Assembly: GCA_023374025.1 (NCBI GenBank)
Contig: SIJG01000010.1
Span: 2,450,198 to 2,514,197 of the forward strand
DNA: 64,000 nucleotides
Source of the DNA: Heterodera schachtii
Lineage: Eukaryota > Nematoda > Chromadorea > Rhabditida > Heteroderidae
Direction of reading: 5' to 3'
Shown here: piece by piece, positions 7,248-18,830 of the stretch
Layout: each line of letters starts with the position of its first letter
Position numbering within the stretch: position 1 is the first letter of the stretch
Program-made: the position numbers and the translations under genes
The notes under the pieces: model-generated
Seen by the model: only the letters and a program-made list of their open reading frames with translations
Databases searched by the model: none
What the model was told of the DNA's origin: nothing

Positions 7248-8650
7248 ATGAGTTGTCCAAAAAAAATCAGTGAGCAGAGTGCGCTTGCGTTCAACAGCGC
7301 ACTGAACGTGTTTGCCGTTCCGCCCACCAATGTGTCGGTGTCGCGTTCCTTCTTCCGTGAGCTGTTGCCGCTGTCCACCATCAGTCAGGAGGGACCGTAT
7401 CTGTTCCGCATGTTCAATGACAACCTGTGGGCCGACATGTCTCGTGTCTACCTGTTTCTGGAGTTGTCCATCCAAAAGGAGGACGCTGGCGGACGATGGG
7501 TACCAATTGAAGCGGCAGACCAACTTGTCGGACCTGTCCAATGCATTGGACAAACGTTTGTTCAACAACTCAAGGTCACACACACATACAAAATCCGAAC
7601 ACTCTTCACTTGCAAAAAATTACCAATATTTAGGTTGAAGTGCAAAACACTGAGTTGTATGACAGCGGCACATTGTACCCCTACAAGGCGTATCTGACCA
7701 ATGAGCTGTCCTTCCCAAACAGTGCAAAGGGTCATTTCATGGCCAGCGCGGGCTACCATCCCTCGCTGAAGCATGACAACGCGACGGATGCCGGCTTCTT
7801 GGCACGCTGTGCTCGCTTTGAGGGAGGACGAAAGGCTCGCTTCCTTTCCCGCCTGGACTTTGACCTGGGCAACCAGGAGCTGTACCTATTAAACAACATG
7901 GACGTCCTGTTCACCATCTACCGTGCAAAGAACACATTCCTGTTGCAAAACCTGGCGCCAGCGCCGGCGGCAGGAGCAGCGGCCAGGCAGCAGTATGCAT
8001 TGTATCTGCACGACATAAAGCTGTACATGAAGGTGGTGGAGGTGCAACCCTCGCTGAACCTGTCCATTTACAAAACGCTGGAGAAGCAGCCGGCCACCTA
8101 CGCGGTACGGAAGACGGAGGTGAAGTCCGTGTTCCTGACCGCCGGCCGTACCGAGATGGACCACAACATATTTTCCGCCGCCATCCCCCGTCGGTTGACC
8201 ATTGCGCTGGTGGCAAACGGGGCATTCAACGGACAGCTGGCACAGTCACCGTTCAACTTCAAACCATACTCCATCCGTGAGATCAGCGTGCACGCCGGCG
8301 GTCAAATGTACCCGGCGGTGCCGCACCGCATGGACTTTTCCGGCGCCGCCTACATTCGACCCTTTGTCGACATGTACGAGGCGCTGGGCATGGCCAACTC
8401 TGAACGCTCCATGGACATCACACTGGACCAGTTCCGCGACGGATGGACAATTTTTGTGGTGCCCATGACCTCGACGCTGGATGACAGTTGCGGCTTTGAA
8501 CTGCTCCGCTCCGGCACCACCAGCATTCGGCTCGCCTTCAACGAAGAGATTCCGGCCGGCGGCGTTGAGATGGTTGTGCTCGGGGAATTTGATCAGTTGA
8601 TAATGATAGACTACAACCGTCACATTGTATCTGACTCGAAAATTGCATAA
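7248..8650 (+). CDS. Polinton major capsid protein (double jelly roll), two exons
   Basis: Exon 1 is 7248-7574 and exon 2 is 7634-8650, separated by a 59-nt intron (GTCACA...TATTTAG, phase 0). The product is about 447 aa. It is the hexon-like double-jelly-roll capsid protein that would form pseudo-hexagonal trimers. Family landmarks are the N-terminal SALNVFAVPPTNVSV, the strand block GPYLFRMFNDNLWADMSRVYL, YPYKAYLTNELSFP just after the splice, and FLSRLDFDLGNQELYLLNNMDVLF. Further landmarks are LHDIKLYMKVVEVQPSLN, the inter-barrel region HNIFSAAIPRRLTIALV and the C-terminal DSCGFELLRSGTTSIRLAF. Length is near the lower end of Polinton capsids. Reading through the intron stops at 7695-7697, so splicing is required for the full fold. 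The stop at 8648-8650 is followed at once by AATAAA. The frame is otherwise intact with strongly GC-biased third positions. Confidence 0.93.
7575..7633 (+). other. Major capsid gene intron (59 nt)
   Basis: The donor is CTCAAG|GTCACA and the acceptor is ATATTTAG|GTT. The interior is richer in A and T than the flanking exons. Splicing is in phase and joins the conserved strand QTFVQQLK to the next strand. The structure is the same as in the integrase: an AAG exon end, about 60 nt and phase 0. Confidence 0.85.
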
Positions 8651-8735
8651 ATAAACATGGTGTTGTGCAAAATACCATTCTGTTGTTTCCAAAAAATCGT
8701 AACATCATCATAAACACATTGACAACACTTCCCAA

Positions 8736-9619
8736 ATGTCAAACCTAAGCTGGATGATTTTGTATGAGCCGCGTGAGGGCGGTCGTATGGCACCCCACCC
8801 GCTGTTCGACCCCGGTCCGGAAATGTCAGCGCGCGTCATTGCCACCGCACCGCTTTTTTCTACATCATATTTTTGTTTGTTTTATTATCTCTTACATTAC
8901 ATGTCATGACAATGCGCGCATCACACCGCTCCGTGAATAATAATAATTTTTAAGCCACCCAACGCGCCAATGAATCAGACGACAGCGTGGCAGGTGCTGT
9001 CATCTCCAGCGGCGGTAGCAACGTGGCATACACTGTCACAGAAGCTGCGTTGATGAACAACACCACCAGCACACTAATGGGCACGACGTCGGCCGCCGCC
9101 GTGACATCCGCGACGGCGATGACAGCGGCGGGGGCAAGAGTGGATGGGGCTGTTCAGATTTGGTCCACCCTGTTCCTTTTTGCCAACTACGCAATCGTTC
9201 TGCCAATGTTCCTACTGTGTTGGATGATGGTTGTACACTGGCTCCGCCGCTCCGGCCTCATGCCCCCGCCTCATCAGTCACCGTCGACACCCCAACTCCC
9301 CCACCGCTACGGTGGCCTTCACACCATATTTGAGGACACCGTTGAGCAGAAGGCAGGACAGGAGAAAGACGTACGGCAACAACATCAACAAAAAGAGCAA
9401 CGCAGTCACACTTCAACTGCTGCTACTGTCACTACAGAGGCCATGGTGCGTGAGGCGCACCGGGTGACCTCCCAACTTGCTGCCGCAATTCCGGAGCCTA
9501 TGCGTAGCGCTGTGACCTCCTCCGTGGCCATTCCCATGCTTGTGGCGGCGGCACAAAGTGGCGCTGGTAGAAAAGAAGCAACGCAACACAACAGTGAAGA
9601 AGAAAAGGAACGCAATTGA
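8736..9619 (+). CDS. Single-span membrane protein gene downstream of capsid, probably two exons
   Basis: The main frame is open from 8954 (just after a stop at 8951-8953) to 9619 and has no ATG near its start; its first usable start is GTG at 8987. Upstream, an ATG at 8736 opens a GC-rich 57-codon frame (MSNLSWMILYEPREGG, then MAPHPLFDPGPEMSARVIAT) that looks like exon 1. One intron that would keep the frame is 8875-8954 (GTTTGT...TTTTTAAG, 80 nt, phase 1); a donor at 8815 is an alternative. The large exon encodes an Ala/Thr-rich segment, a hydrophobic span VQIWSTLFLFANYAIVLPMFLLCWMMVVHWL and a Pro/Gln-rich tail. It could be a virion membrane or entry-related component, but nothing identifies a function. 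AATAAA at about 9669 may end the transcript. Confidence 0.55.
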
Positions 9620-9930
9620 TATAGTGATAGAAGGACAAACTCAAATGTGTTTACTAATGGTTCAGTGAAATAAAATTGTGTTCGCCGACGGATCGTTTCC
9701 TGTCCCGTGTGACTATTGTGCGTAAAAATTACGGAGCGAAAAATGGTGATGGCAACACGGTTGCCCAATTTATTGCACGCCCCCAAGTGGTGCCCTATGC
9801 TAAATTGGGAACAATGTTTCCAACACCATTTTACAATTCCATTCTTCTCAAAAAAACATTTTTATTTTTTTCATCCAAATGTTTGGCCTAGTAAAAAACG
9901 TTGAACAAAAATATACACAGCAAATAAAAA
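9620..9930 (+). other. 3' non-coding region of the Polinton, before the tandem repeats
   Basis: The stretch follows the membrane protein stop and includes AATAAA at about 9669. Two short overlapping open frames (from 9676 and 9716) use an A/T-rich composition and resemble no family, so they are not called. GC content falls toward 9,840-9,930, where A and T runs dominate. Confidence 0.3.
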
Positions 9931-9937
9931 GTTGAAC

Positions 9938-10300
9938 AGGGCCCGCAAAGTGTCAAAGAAGACAAACGGGGCAGAGAGGGGCGGGGGTGGCAAACGCTTG
10001 TGTTGGTGCGGATCGGGGGGTGGGATGGGCGTAAATAGGCCCAGTGAACACCGCTTGGCCAACCAACCCCCACCCCCAAGGTCCAGCTAAAAAAAGTCAA
10101 ATACGGCCCGCAAAGTGCCAAGGAAGACAAACGGGCAGAGGTGACGGGGGGGGGGGGGACACATACGCTTATGTTGGTGCGGGTCGGGCGGAGGGGGGCG
10201 GGGGTCTGGTGGACGCAAATAGGCCCAGTGAACACCACTGGCCAACCAACCCCAAGGTCCAGCTAAAAAAAGTCGAATAGGGCCCGCAAAGAGTGCGCCC
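9938..10300 (+). repeat. Subterminal tandem repeat of the Polinton (165 and 176 bp units plus a partial third)
   Basis: GCCCGCAAAG recurs at 9941, 10106 and 10282. Unit 1 (9941-10105) and unit 2 (10106-10281) share AAGACAAACGGG, CGCTT..TGTTGGTGCGG, AAATAGGCCCAGTGAACACC, GGCCAACCAACCCC and AAGGTCCAGCTAAAAAAAGTC. They differ mainly in the length of G and C runs; unit 2 has a run of 14 G. Unit 3 is only GCCCGCAAAGAGTGCGCC. Such repeats belong to the long terminal region of Polintons and could serve in replication initiation or integrase binding; that role is inference. Confidence 0.85.
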
Positions 10301-10310
10301 TATATCTACT

Positions 10311-13300
10311 CACCGTTTAAAGAATTTTGAAAAAAAGCATATTCAATTTTATAATCTCAATTTTTCAATAATAATTAATATTAATTAGCGAGATATTTAT
10401 ATATTATTTAAGTTATTTCCATAAAAGTAATTTATTATTTGATTATTCTTAGCTATATCACAAAGCTACTTCATATGCATCTCCCTTTAAATAAACAATA
10501 TTTGGATTATTTTTATAAAATAGTTATTTAAAATTAAATTATTGTAGTTAAGGAAAATTGAATTGACATATGAAATAATATTTTTAAATTATTTCGCAAT
10601 TTTGAATATATTTTTAATTTTTTGAATGTTTTAATTAAAAATAAAAAAATTCCAACTTATTATAACGGAATGACAATAAGAACATATTCGTTCGTTGTTT
10701 ATTTTACACCATGTTTTTATTATTTTGTTTACTAATTAGCTTGATTTTAAAATTAAAGAATAATATTGTTTTTAACATTTTACAAAATAACATAAAATTA
10801 TTATAAGTCTCTTGTCCTGATATGGAACCTTGCAAAATTTATTTGTACAACTTTTTAAATTTATTCTACTAAATTTTTGTTGATCTTTTCTGTTTTAAAT
10901 TTTTTTTGAACTTAATTAATATACAAACGAAGTTTTTTATTTGTCTTTTTAATTCGTTTTTCTCACTCGCCAGTTCTGATTATTAAAACAAATTAACTTT
11001 GATTATTTTAATTGGTTTTTTTATTATCAATGTTTATTTTGCTAATTTTTTTTTATTTTAATATTTGCTTAATTATTTATTTTTTTATTTTTCCACGCCT
11101 TTAACTATTATAACTTTAATAATTTTTTAATTTCTATCCACTTTTAACCAATTTCTGTAGATAACAACTTATTGAACTGTTTATGTGTCAATTTTAAAAG
11201 TTATTTGTTTATACTTTTTATTGTTAATATTTTCAAAATATATTATATTTTTTGTAACTTATATCGCAACAACCCATCGGCGAAAATACTTCTATAATTT
11301 TCGGTGAGTCAATGGGCTTCATTTTTTAGAATTCCGGATTGATTTTAATCGAATATTTTAGAAAACTTTTAGTATTTTGTTTTTTTAATAATATTCTTTA
11401 AATAACTCTATTAAATCCACATTTCTTAAAAAATTTTAACATATTCAAATTAAATTTTAATCACCTAAAAATTTTTTTCGTGTTTACTTTTTCATGTTCA
11501 CACGCATTTCTTAGTGATGATTATTTTTAAATGTAAAATTTATAATATTTTTTTATTTACTATTACTTTTGATTTATAAGCAATGATATATATTCTTTAA
11601 ATACAATATCTGATGTAATATTGACTACATATAAAAATTTTAAACATAAAATAAATTAAATATATAATATATTTCGACAAAAATTCTTGTTCATATTCTC
11701 CTTTGTGTCTTTGGGATAGCTTCTCCAATGGAAATTAATTCTAAATTTTAAAATTATTAATTAATCCAGTATTTAATTTATTTATCTTACTTATTTGATC
11801 ATTTTTATACAATATAGTTAAGAAACAAATTATTTTAAACTGATAGATACATCTTTAATACATATTGAAAAATTAAGGTTTTTTCCTAAGCTCTTTTTTT
11901 TAATTTCATTGAACTTTCATTAAAATTATGTGTTGTTTATAAATTGTATGATCTTAATTATTTTAATAATTTTTTTTTTTAATAAATATTTTATATTTTC
12001 CAATTTTGTAATTAAATTTTGTTTTATCTTTTTTAAATCATTTTTCTTTTTATAAAAATTATGAATAAATAATGTTCATAATGAAAAAATATTAGGATTT
12101 AATTATATTAGGTAGTTGGATAACAAAAAAAACAATTTTTATTTATTTGTAAGATAATGAAAAATATTTTATTTTATTAATGCTTTCTGGTATATAATTC
12201 TTCATCATCATTTATTAATGTTGTCCCTTTGGTCACTGCGCCATTTCGTTGTAAGTCGTGGCCCACTTGAAGATTTACTTTATTTAATGATTTTTTATTT
12301 AATGTTTATTTATCTTAAAATAAATTTTGTTTTTTGATTTGTAATTTAATATTATAGTTTTTGAATTTTGGTCTTTTTAATGCATATATTGGGAACTTTT
12401 ATTGCTGGAATTCGATATATTAAAATTAAAAATTTTAATTTTATAAGAGAATCTTTTTCCAAACTCTTAAATGAAATAAGAAAAAAATTAAAATTCAAAT
12501 ACGAATTAAAAATTATTGAAATCTTAAACAAGAGCAATTTATTGAATTTGCATTATTGAATTTGCATTTAATAAACTGGAAAAAAAATTTTATTAATATG
12601 GAAACCCAGCGCCGCAGACGAATCCCGAGAACACAGAGACAAGATATGAAAATATAAACAGTGATAAATTTACAAAAAAATTAAAAAATTAATAATATTT
12701 TCAACAAAATAAAAATATTTTTTTAAAAGATTGAAGTTAATAATGCTAAAAAGATGATTATTATATAAAAAAATTACACTCTAAATTTCATTTTTTTAAA
12801 ACAGTTTAACAATAGAATCAAAAATTAAAAATACACTTCTCTGAAATTTTAAAAGTCGGAAAATGAAAACTTTATTTACATATTTAGAAATAAATAAAAT
12901 ATTTTAAAATGCTATTTTTTTATTTTTCACTCAAGCTAAAAAAGAAAGAATAAACAAAAAATATTAATTTTCATCAATGCTATGTTATATTTGAGAACAT
13001 TTAAAATATATGAGTTTAGTAATATCATCAACAAAATTTTTGAATGCTTTAAATATTAAAAAAAAATTCCTAGACTTAATTAAAATATAAAACATCTTAA
13101 TAAAAAATTAAATTAAATTAAAAGGAAAAAGATATAGTAAAAATTTAATTGTAAAAAATATAATTAAATTAATCAAACAATATTTTGTTTTCCTAATATG
13201 TAATAAATTCTTTCAAAATAATGAACCTCTGAATGCACATTAAAATATTTTTTCACCGGGGTCTTTCAGAAATATTTTGGTCATTTAATTACAGTCTCTA

Positions 13301-16300
13301 GTAATTAGGTAATTTTTGTCTTATTCTAATTTCTTATTGAGTTACTTAATTTTTGTCGTTTTTCATCGATTTTTAAATATTGATATAATTTTTATCTAAT
13401 CAAAGATTTATATCAAAAAATAACAATTTATATTTTGCTAATTTTTTTTCAAAGAAATTCATTAATTAAAAAACAAATTCAATAGAAAATATTCATTTTA
13501 TAATAGGAATATTAAAGTTTTATCATTATACATTTGTGTAAAAAATAATAATTTCCTGGATACTATCACATAATAGCCCTACTTATATTCCAGCATTGCT
13601 AATGACTTAATTATAACTGAAAATTCAAATTTCTTGAAAATTAAATATTTACAAATCAAAGTGCTCAAATTTTATATTAATTAACAGTCTAAAGCTTTAA
13701 TGATTTTTTAATCAAAAAACCAATTTCAATTTTATTATGCTTTAAAATAATCTGTGAAACAATTCAAAAAAATAAAATAAATAATTGAAAATAATTTCAA
13801 TAACTTTAATTTAGAAATAAAAAACGAAATTTGCTAAAAGGTAAAATGTTAGCAAATCATCAGGGTCGGAAATAAAATAAGTATGAAAATTCAGAATAAC
13901 GTGTTATTGGATTTATTTTACTTAAATAAATTGTAAAATGATAATTAAAAAATCGATTATTTACTTAAAAAAATTTTAAAATATTTCTTATTTTTAATAA
14001 ATAATACAATTATTTTTTAAATATATTTTTTAATTCAATAGCTTATAAAAATGAAAAACAACTTGTAAGAAATTAAGTAAAAAATATCCAAAACAAATAA
14101 ACTTATTGGATAAAAAAGGAAATCGACCGTTAAAAATCATTCATTGAAGGAGAATTCAGCGAGTAAAAACACAATTAAATAATTAAAAACAGTAATAAAA
14201 ATATAAAACAATTTGAATAAAAAAAAAATATTTATAGTGAAAATAAACTTTTAAATTTTATTAATTAATAAATAGAAAAGAAAAATAATAATATTACTAG
14301 ACAAATAATGCAAAAATAGACCTTCAACGAATGACAACAAGGTAGAAGACAGGACAAAAGACTATTTAAAAAAGTTTTAAATTAATATTTTAATAAGGCA
14401 ATTGAAAACTGTGCAATTGGCAAGAGCATGGATTATCACACTATCAAATTTTCAAAGCAAAAAAATACCCATTAAAATAAATATTAAAAAGTAAGTTTAT
14501 TAAAATTAATATAGATCATTTAACGATATGTTATGAGCATTTTAGAAAATAAATAAAATTTCTAATTTTTGCCCATGAAATATTGCATTGTAAATTAAAA
14601 AAATTTATAATATGAAAATTATTCTCATTCTTTAATTTTATTTTATATTTAGAAATATAATAAATAGTTATTCTATTTATATATTTGTTATAAGTTTGGT
14701 TTATTTATATAACAATATTTTATAAATCTTTTTATTTAACATTGAGTGCTTTGTGCCATTCAATTAAATAAAGTACATTATTTTTAATTCTATATATTTA
14801 ATTGTTGAATTTTTATCAAATTTCCATGGGAAAATTTTATATAGAATATATTTTTTTGGTATGAAAATTTATTTTTTCAATATTAAACCTTGGATATTAA
14901 TTTAATTTTTTTGCTAACATATTTGATTACATTAAAAAAAAATTCATTATTTGAAAATTTAAGAAACTTCAAATACATATTATAAAATTGCACTTAAAAT
15001 ACTTGTTGGGTAAGGTTTTTGGCTTTGCTATTTAGAACAATAAAAAAAAATTTTGATTTATAATTTCAAAATTCTATTAAAATAAGCTAATTTTCATTTC
15101 CAAAAAAAGATTTAGTTATTTAAAAGCAAAAAAAAATTGTTCAAAGAATTTGATTTATTTAAGAATGAATAAATTTTTATATGTGTTGATTCTTATTTAT
15201 TTATCACCATATGTAAAATAGTCATTTGATTTTTTAGCAATTTTAATTTATATGAACTTCAATGTATTTAAAGTAGATTTGTATATTGTGTTGAATAAAT
15301 TTTTTTTTATTCCTATAAATAATATTTTATCTTTTTTATAAACATCAGTTTTAATATTTTTAATTATATAAAAAAAATACATAAATAATTTATTTATATT
15401 ATCAGAATATTTTATATAGCATAATAATTTGAATTTCACCTGAATTGTGTTTTATTTTATAATCATTAATAACATTTATATTGGAAGTATATATTCTGTG
15501 AAAATTTAAATTCTTTCAAAAACTCATTTGTTTTATTTAAAAAGTTTATTTACTCTTTAAATTTCATCTACATAAATAACTTGCTACGTTTCTTCTATTT
15601 CATTATTCATTTCAGGACAGTATGACATTTTTCTTTTTGCTCAAGTAATTGTATTACTATGGAATTCCCAATATAATTTATTGTTGAAAATAAATAATTT
15701 TGTTTTATCATCTATTATCAATGTAAAAAAGTATGAATATGATTTATTTAAAGTTAATATTACTTTTATATTTCATGAGTTTAATATTCAACTTTCTCGT
15801 CAAACTTTGCTTTTTTGCATTCAATTGCATAAATAATTTTATTGTTTTAAATTAAATTTGAAATATTAATTAAAATAATGAATTATTTTTTATTTTCTAA
15901 TAATATTTTTGGATTTCTTTTTTTGTTACTGTTTTTCTTATTATTATTATTATTAATTATTTTATCATAATGAATCTTTGAAATGTTCTTTAATGATTTA
16001 TATAAATTATTATTAATGCATTTAAACCTTGTGTAAAATAAGTGATATTTTTATTATTATAATTCTTAAAAATATTTTTTTTTGTATTTTAATTTACCAA
16101 CCGAAACATTAATATGTTATAAAAAGGTAAAATTAAGTATATTTGAAAGAAATTTTTAAATTGTTTATCATTAATTCAAATCACATTTATAAAACGGCAA
16201 AAAACAATCGTTATAAATTAAATAATTATATAATAAAACAAAATCATATTAATAAAATTAAACTTGATTTCAATACAATTGAGCATATAATGGAATAATA

Positions 16301-18830
16301 AAATTTAAGAAAAATAATTTAAAATCTAATAAACATTTGCAAATATTTATTTAAAAATATTTAATGAATAATCTAACAATCTCTTAATTAATGACAATAA
16401 AATAAATCAAGCATAAACAACTTATTTCCCTTTCAATGAATCAATTACAAAATATTAATAAATGAAGCTTCGAATAAATAAATGTTTGAAAAGATCAAAA
16501 TAAATTTTAAAAAAAATCAACTTATTTTTTGAGTAAAATATAATAATAAGAATAATTCACTAATATATTTTTGTACAATATACAAAATTCAATTCGAATA
16601 TAATTCTCCTATTTCGGCAAAATAAAAAATATGCTTTGTAGCAGTGAAAAATTGTTAAAAAATATCATGGGCAAATATTATATATTGATTTTTACAAATA
16701 TGAATATATTAATGAAAAAATAAATTTGAACAAATCATATATTTAAAAATAACATAAAAACATTGAATGTAATAAATAGAATTCTATCATTTTCAAGGTC
16801 AGAAAATAACCATAAGAAACGAAAAAATATGTTAAGCAAAATTCAAAAAATATTAAAAAGAAATACCTTAGAAAGAATTTTTAGAAAAATAAACTTTGAT
16901 TTACATAAAAACTAAGAATAATTTTTGATTTGGAAATCTAGAATTTTTTGTCAATTAAACTAAATATAGCTTAAAAACAGAGAAGAAAAAAAATTACACT
17001 ATTTATTCATTTATTCTTCCTTGCAGAATTATAAAATTCATCTTTTAAAACAAAAAATATATAAAAATTAAAAGAGAATTATGAACAATAAAAAACCCAT
17101 TAATAATCAATTAAATACAAAACTTAAAAAATCATTATATAAAAAACATTTAAGTATATTTTATAACCATCGCGTAATTAAATAATTAGATTTCATATTT
17201 CATTATGCTAAGATGCTTAACACAAAACGTAACACCAAGGATTTATTAAAAATGGTTAAATAAAAAATTATTATTTTAAATTTATTTTATGTAATGTGAT
17301 AAAATGCTTTAAAAATAACATCACGATAAAAAATAAATGATTTCATATAATACAATAAAAATTATTCTAAATATTTTTTATAATAACAAATCTTAAAATG
17401 TTATTTATTCTAACAGTATTTTAGATTAATGAGAATTAAGCTAAAATTAATAAAGAAATATGTTGATCAAGTCCGGGTAACTTGGCAAAAAAAGGATCCG
17501 AGTAAGTTAGAAAAAATAAATATTTATTTATCAAAAAATCGCGTGTGAATCTCAACATGAAAACTATGACAATTAAATTAATTATAACATTATGAAAAAT
17601 ATATATATAAGAAAAAAAGAAATGTTTAATTTTTATTATTCTTTAAAAAGCAATTCCAAATAAATGATTTTAATTATAATTGGGATTGTGATTATCTTGG
17701 TTTTGTAAGATAATAAATAGTTTGAAGAAAATAATTTATTTTTAAAATTGCAAATATATTACAATGTAAGCCAGACTAATTTAAAAATATTTTTCTAAAG
17801 TTGTCAGAATCTACATACATAAATATAGCCAATGAAAATACAAATAATAATTTGTAAATTGTAAAATAATAATCATTGAGAAAATATTAATTTCAATTTT
17901 TTAAAATTTTTAAAAAATTTGACTAAAAAATTAAAAAAATTTTCCATTTATAATTAATTCATTATATAAAATTAAAATAATATATCTGTATAAAAATGAA
18001 ATGGAGTCAAAAATACTAAAAATTCATTTAACCAATTTGCTTTAATTTGTAATTAATTTCTTATGATCAAAAAAAAAATAATATAAATGTGTCAACAAAT
18101 TTTTATTATTTGTAATAATAAGTTAATAAAATTGTTTCAAAAACTGAGATGTTTTTTGAATTCTATCTTTAAGTGTATAATTAATTCAATAATGAATAAT
18201 AAACATTGTTTTTACATTAAATTACAAATAATAAAAATAATAAAGTTTTATTTTTGTGCTAGTAAATGAAAATTTATTTAAAAAATACAAAAAAATATTT
18301 TATTTGTGTTATATAATAAATAATAAGTAATTATTTTTTACGTTCATTCTTAATTTATGTTTTTGCTTTTTTAATAATTTATTTTCTCATTTACAAAAAT
18401 TAAATAAATTAAATTTTATTAAAATTAACAAGGTTTTCTATTGTTTAATAATCAGTTCATTTAATAATTGCTAAAACAATTAAATAAATTTTGACTGCAT
18501 ATCTTTTTCAAATTTTTTAATTTGAAAACATTTAATGTTCATCTTTGTATTATTAATTTTATAAAAATAAATTTATATTAGGTTTTTGGTCAATAATTCG
18601 AAATATGTCAGCCAAAAATAATAATATTAAATTGCAACTTTTATTCAATTGATTTACTCAAGACATCCTTTTGGCCCTAAGAAATCCAGTTTTTGTAGTT
18701 TAAAACTTTGTTTCTTAAATAAATAATAGTGATTTACAATTTGTATTATTATTAAAAGTTGAATATTGTTTTTAGATTTTAAATTATTTTTGGTAAAAAT
18801 ATAAAAATGAAAAAAGTTTAAATATATATT
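10311..18830. other. AT-rich non-coding host DNA
   Basis: No gene was recognised. Open frames are at most about 63 codons, lie in poly-A/T-like sequence and encode Lys/Ile/Asn/Phe-rich strings. Small patches of higher GC occur at about 11,270-11,320 (CAACAACCCATCGGCG), 12,215-12,265 (GTCACTGCGCCATTTCG), 12,600-12,640 (CAGCGCCGCAGACGAATCCC) and 13,250-13,275. They may be remnants of transposons but carry no identifiable motif. Confidence 0.5.

Larger units (their letters stand above)
1..10310. mobile_element. Polinton/Maverick (adintovirus-like) element, right portion
   Basis: The block contains the diagnostic set: packaging ATPase, chromodomain integrase, minor and major capsid proteins, adenain-like protease and pVI-like protein, all rightward, with a divergent gene at the left. 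The candidate right end is CT at 10309-10310. Read inward on the minus strand it begins AGTAGATATAGGGCGC, consistent with the 5'-AG start of Polinton termini. The next six bases CACCGT (10311-10316) would be one copy of a 6-bp target duplication. The left terminus, the PolB catalytic region and the second inverted repeat lie outside the window. Base composition changes abruptly at this point. Confidence 0.9.

Noticed and set aside
9888..10238. Minus-strand open frame of 116 codons in the terminal repeats
   Set aside because: Its repeated protein pattern simply mirrors the 165/176-bp DNA repeat.
1..10310. Presence of a viral fusion glycoprotein as in some nematode Mavericks
   Set aside because: The only membrane protein seen has one span and no large ectodomain or cysteine-rich fusion fold. 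Such a gene could lie left of the window.
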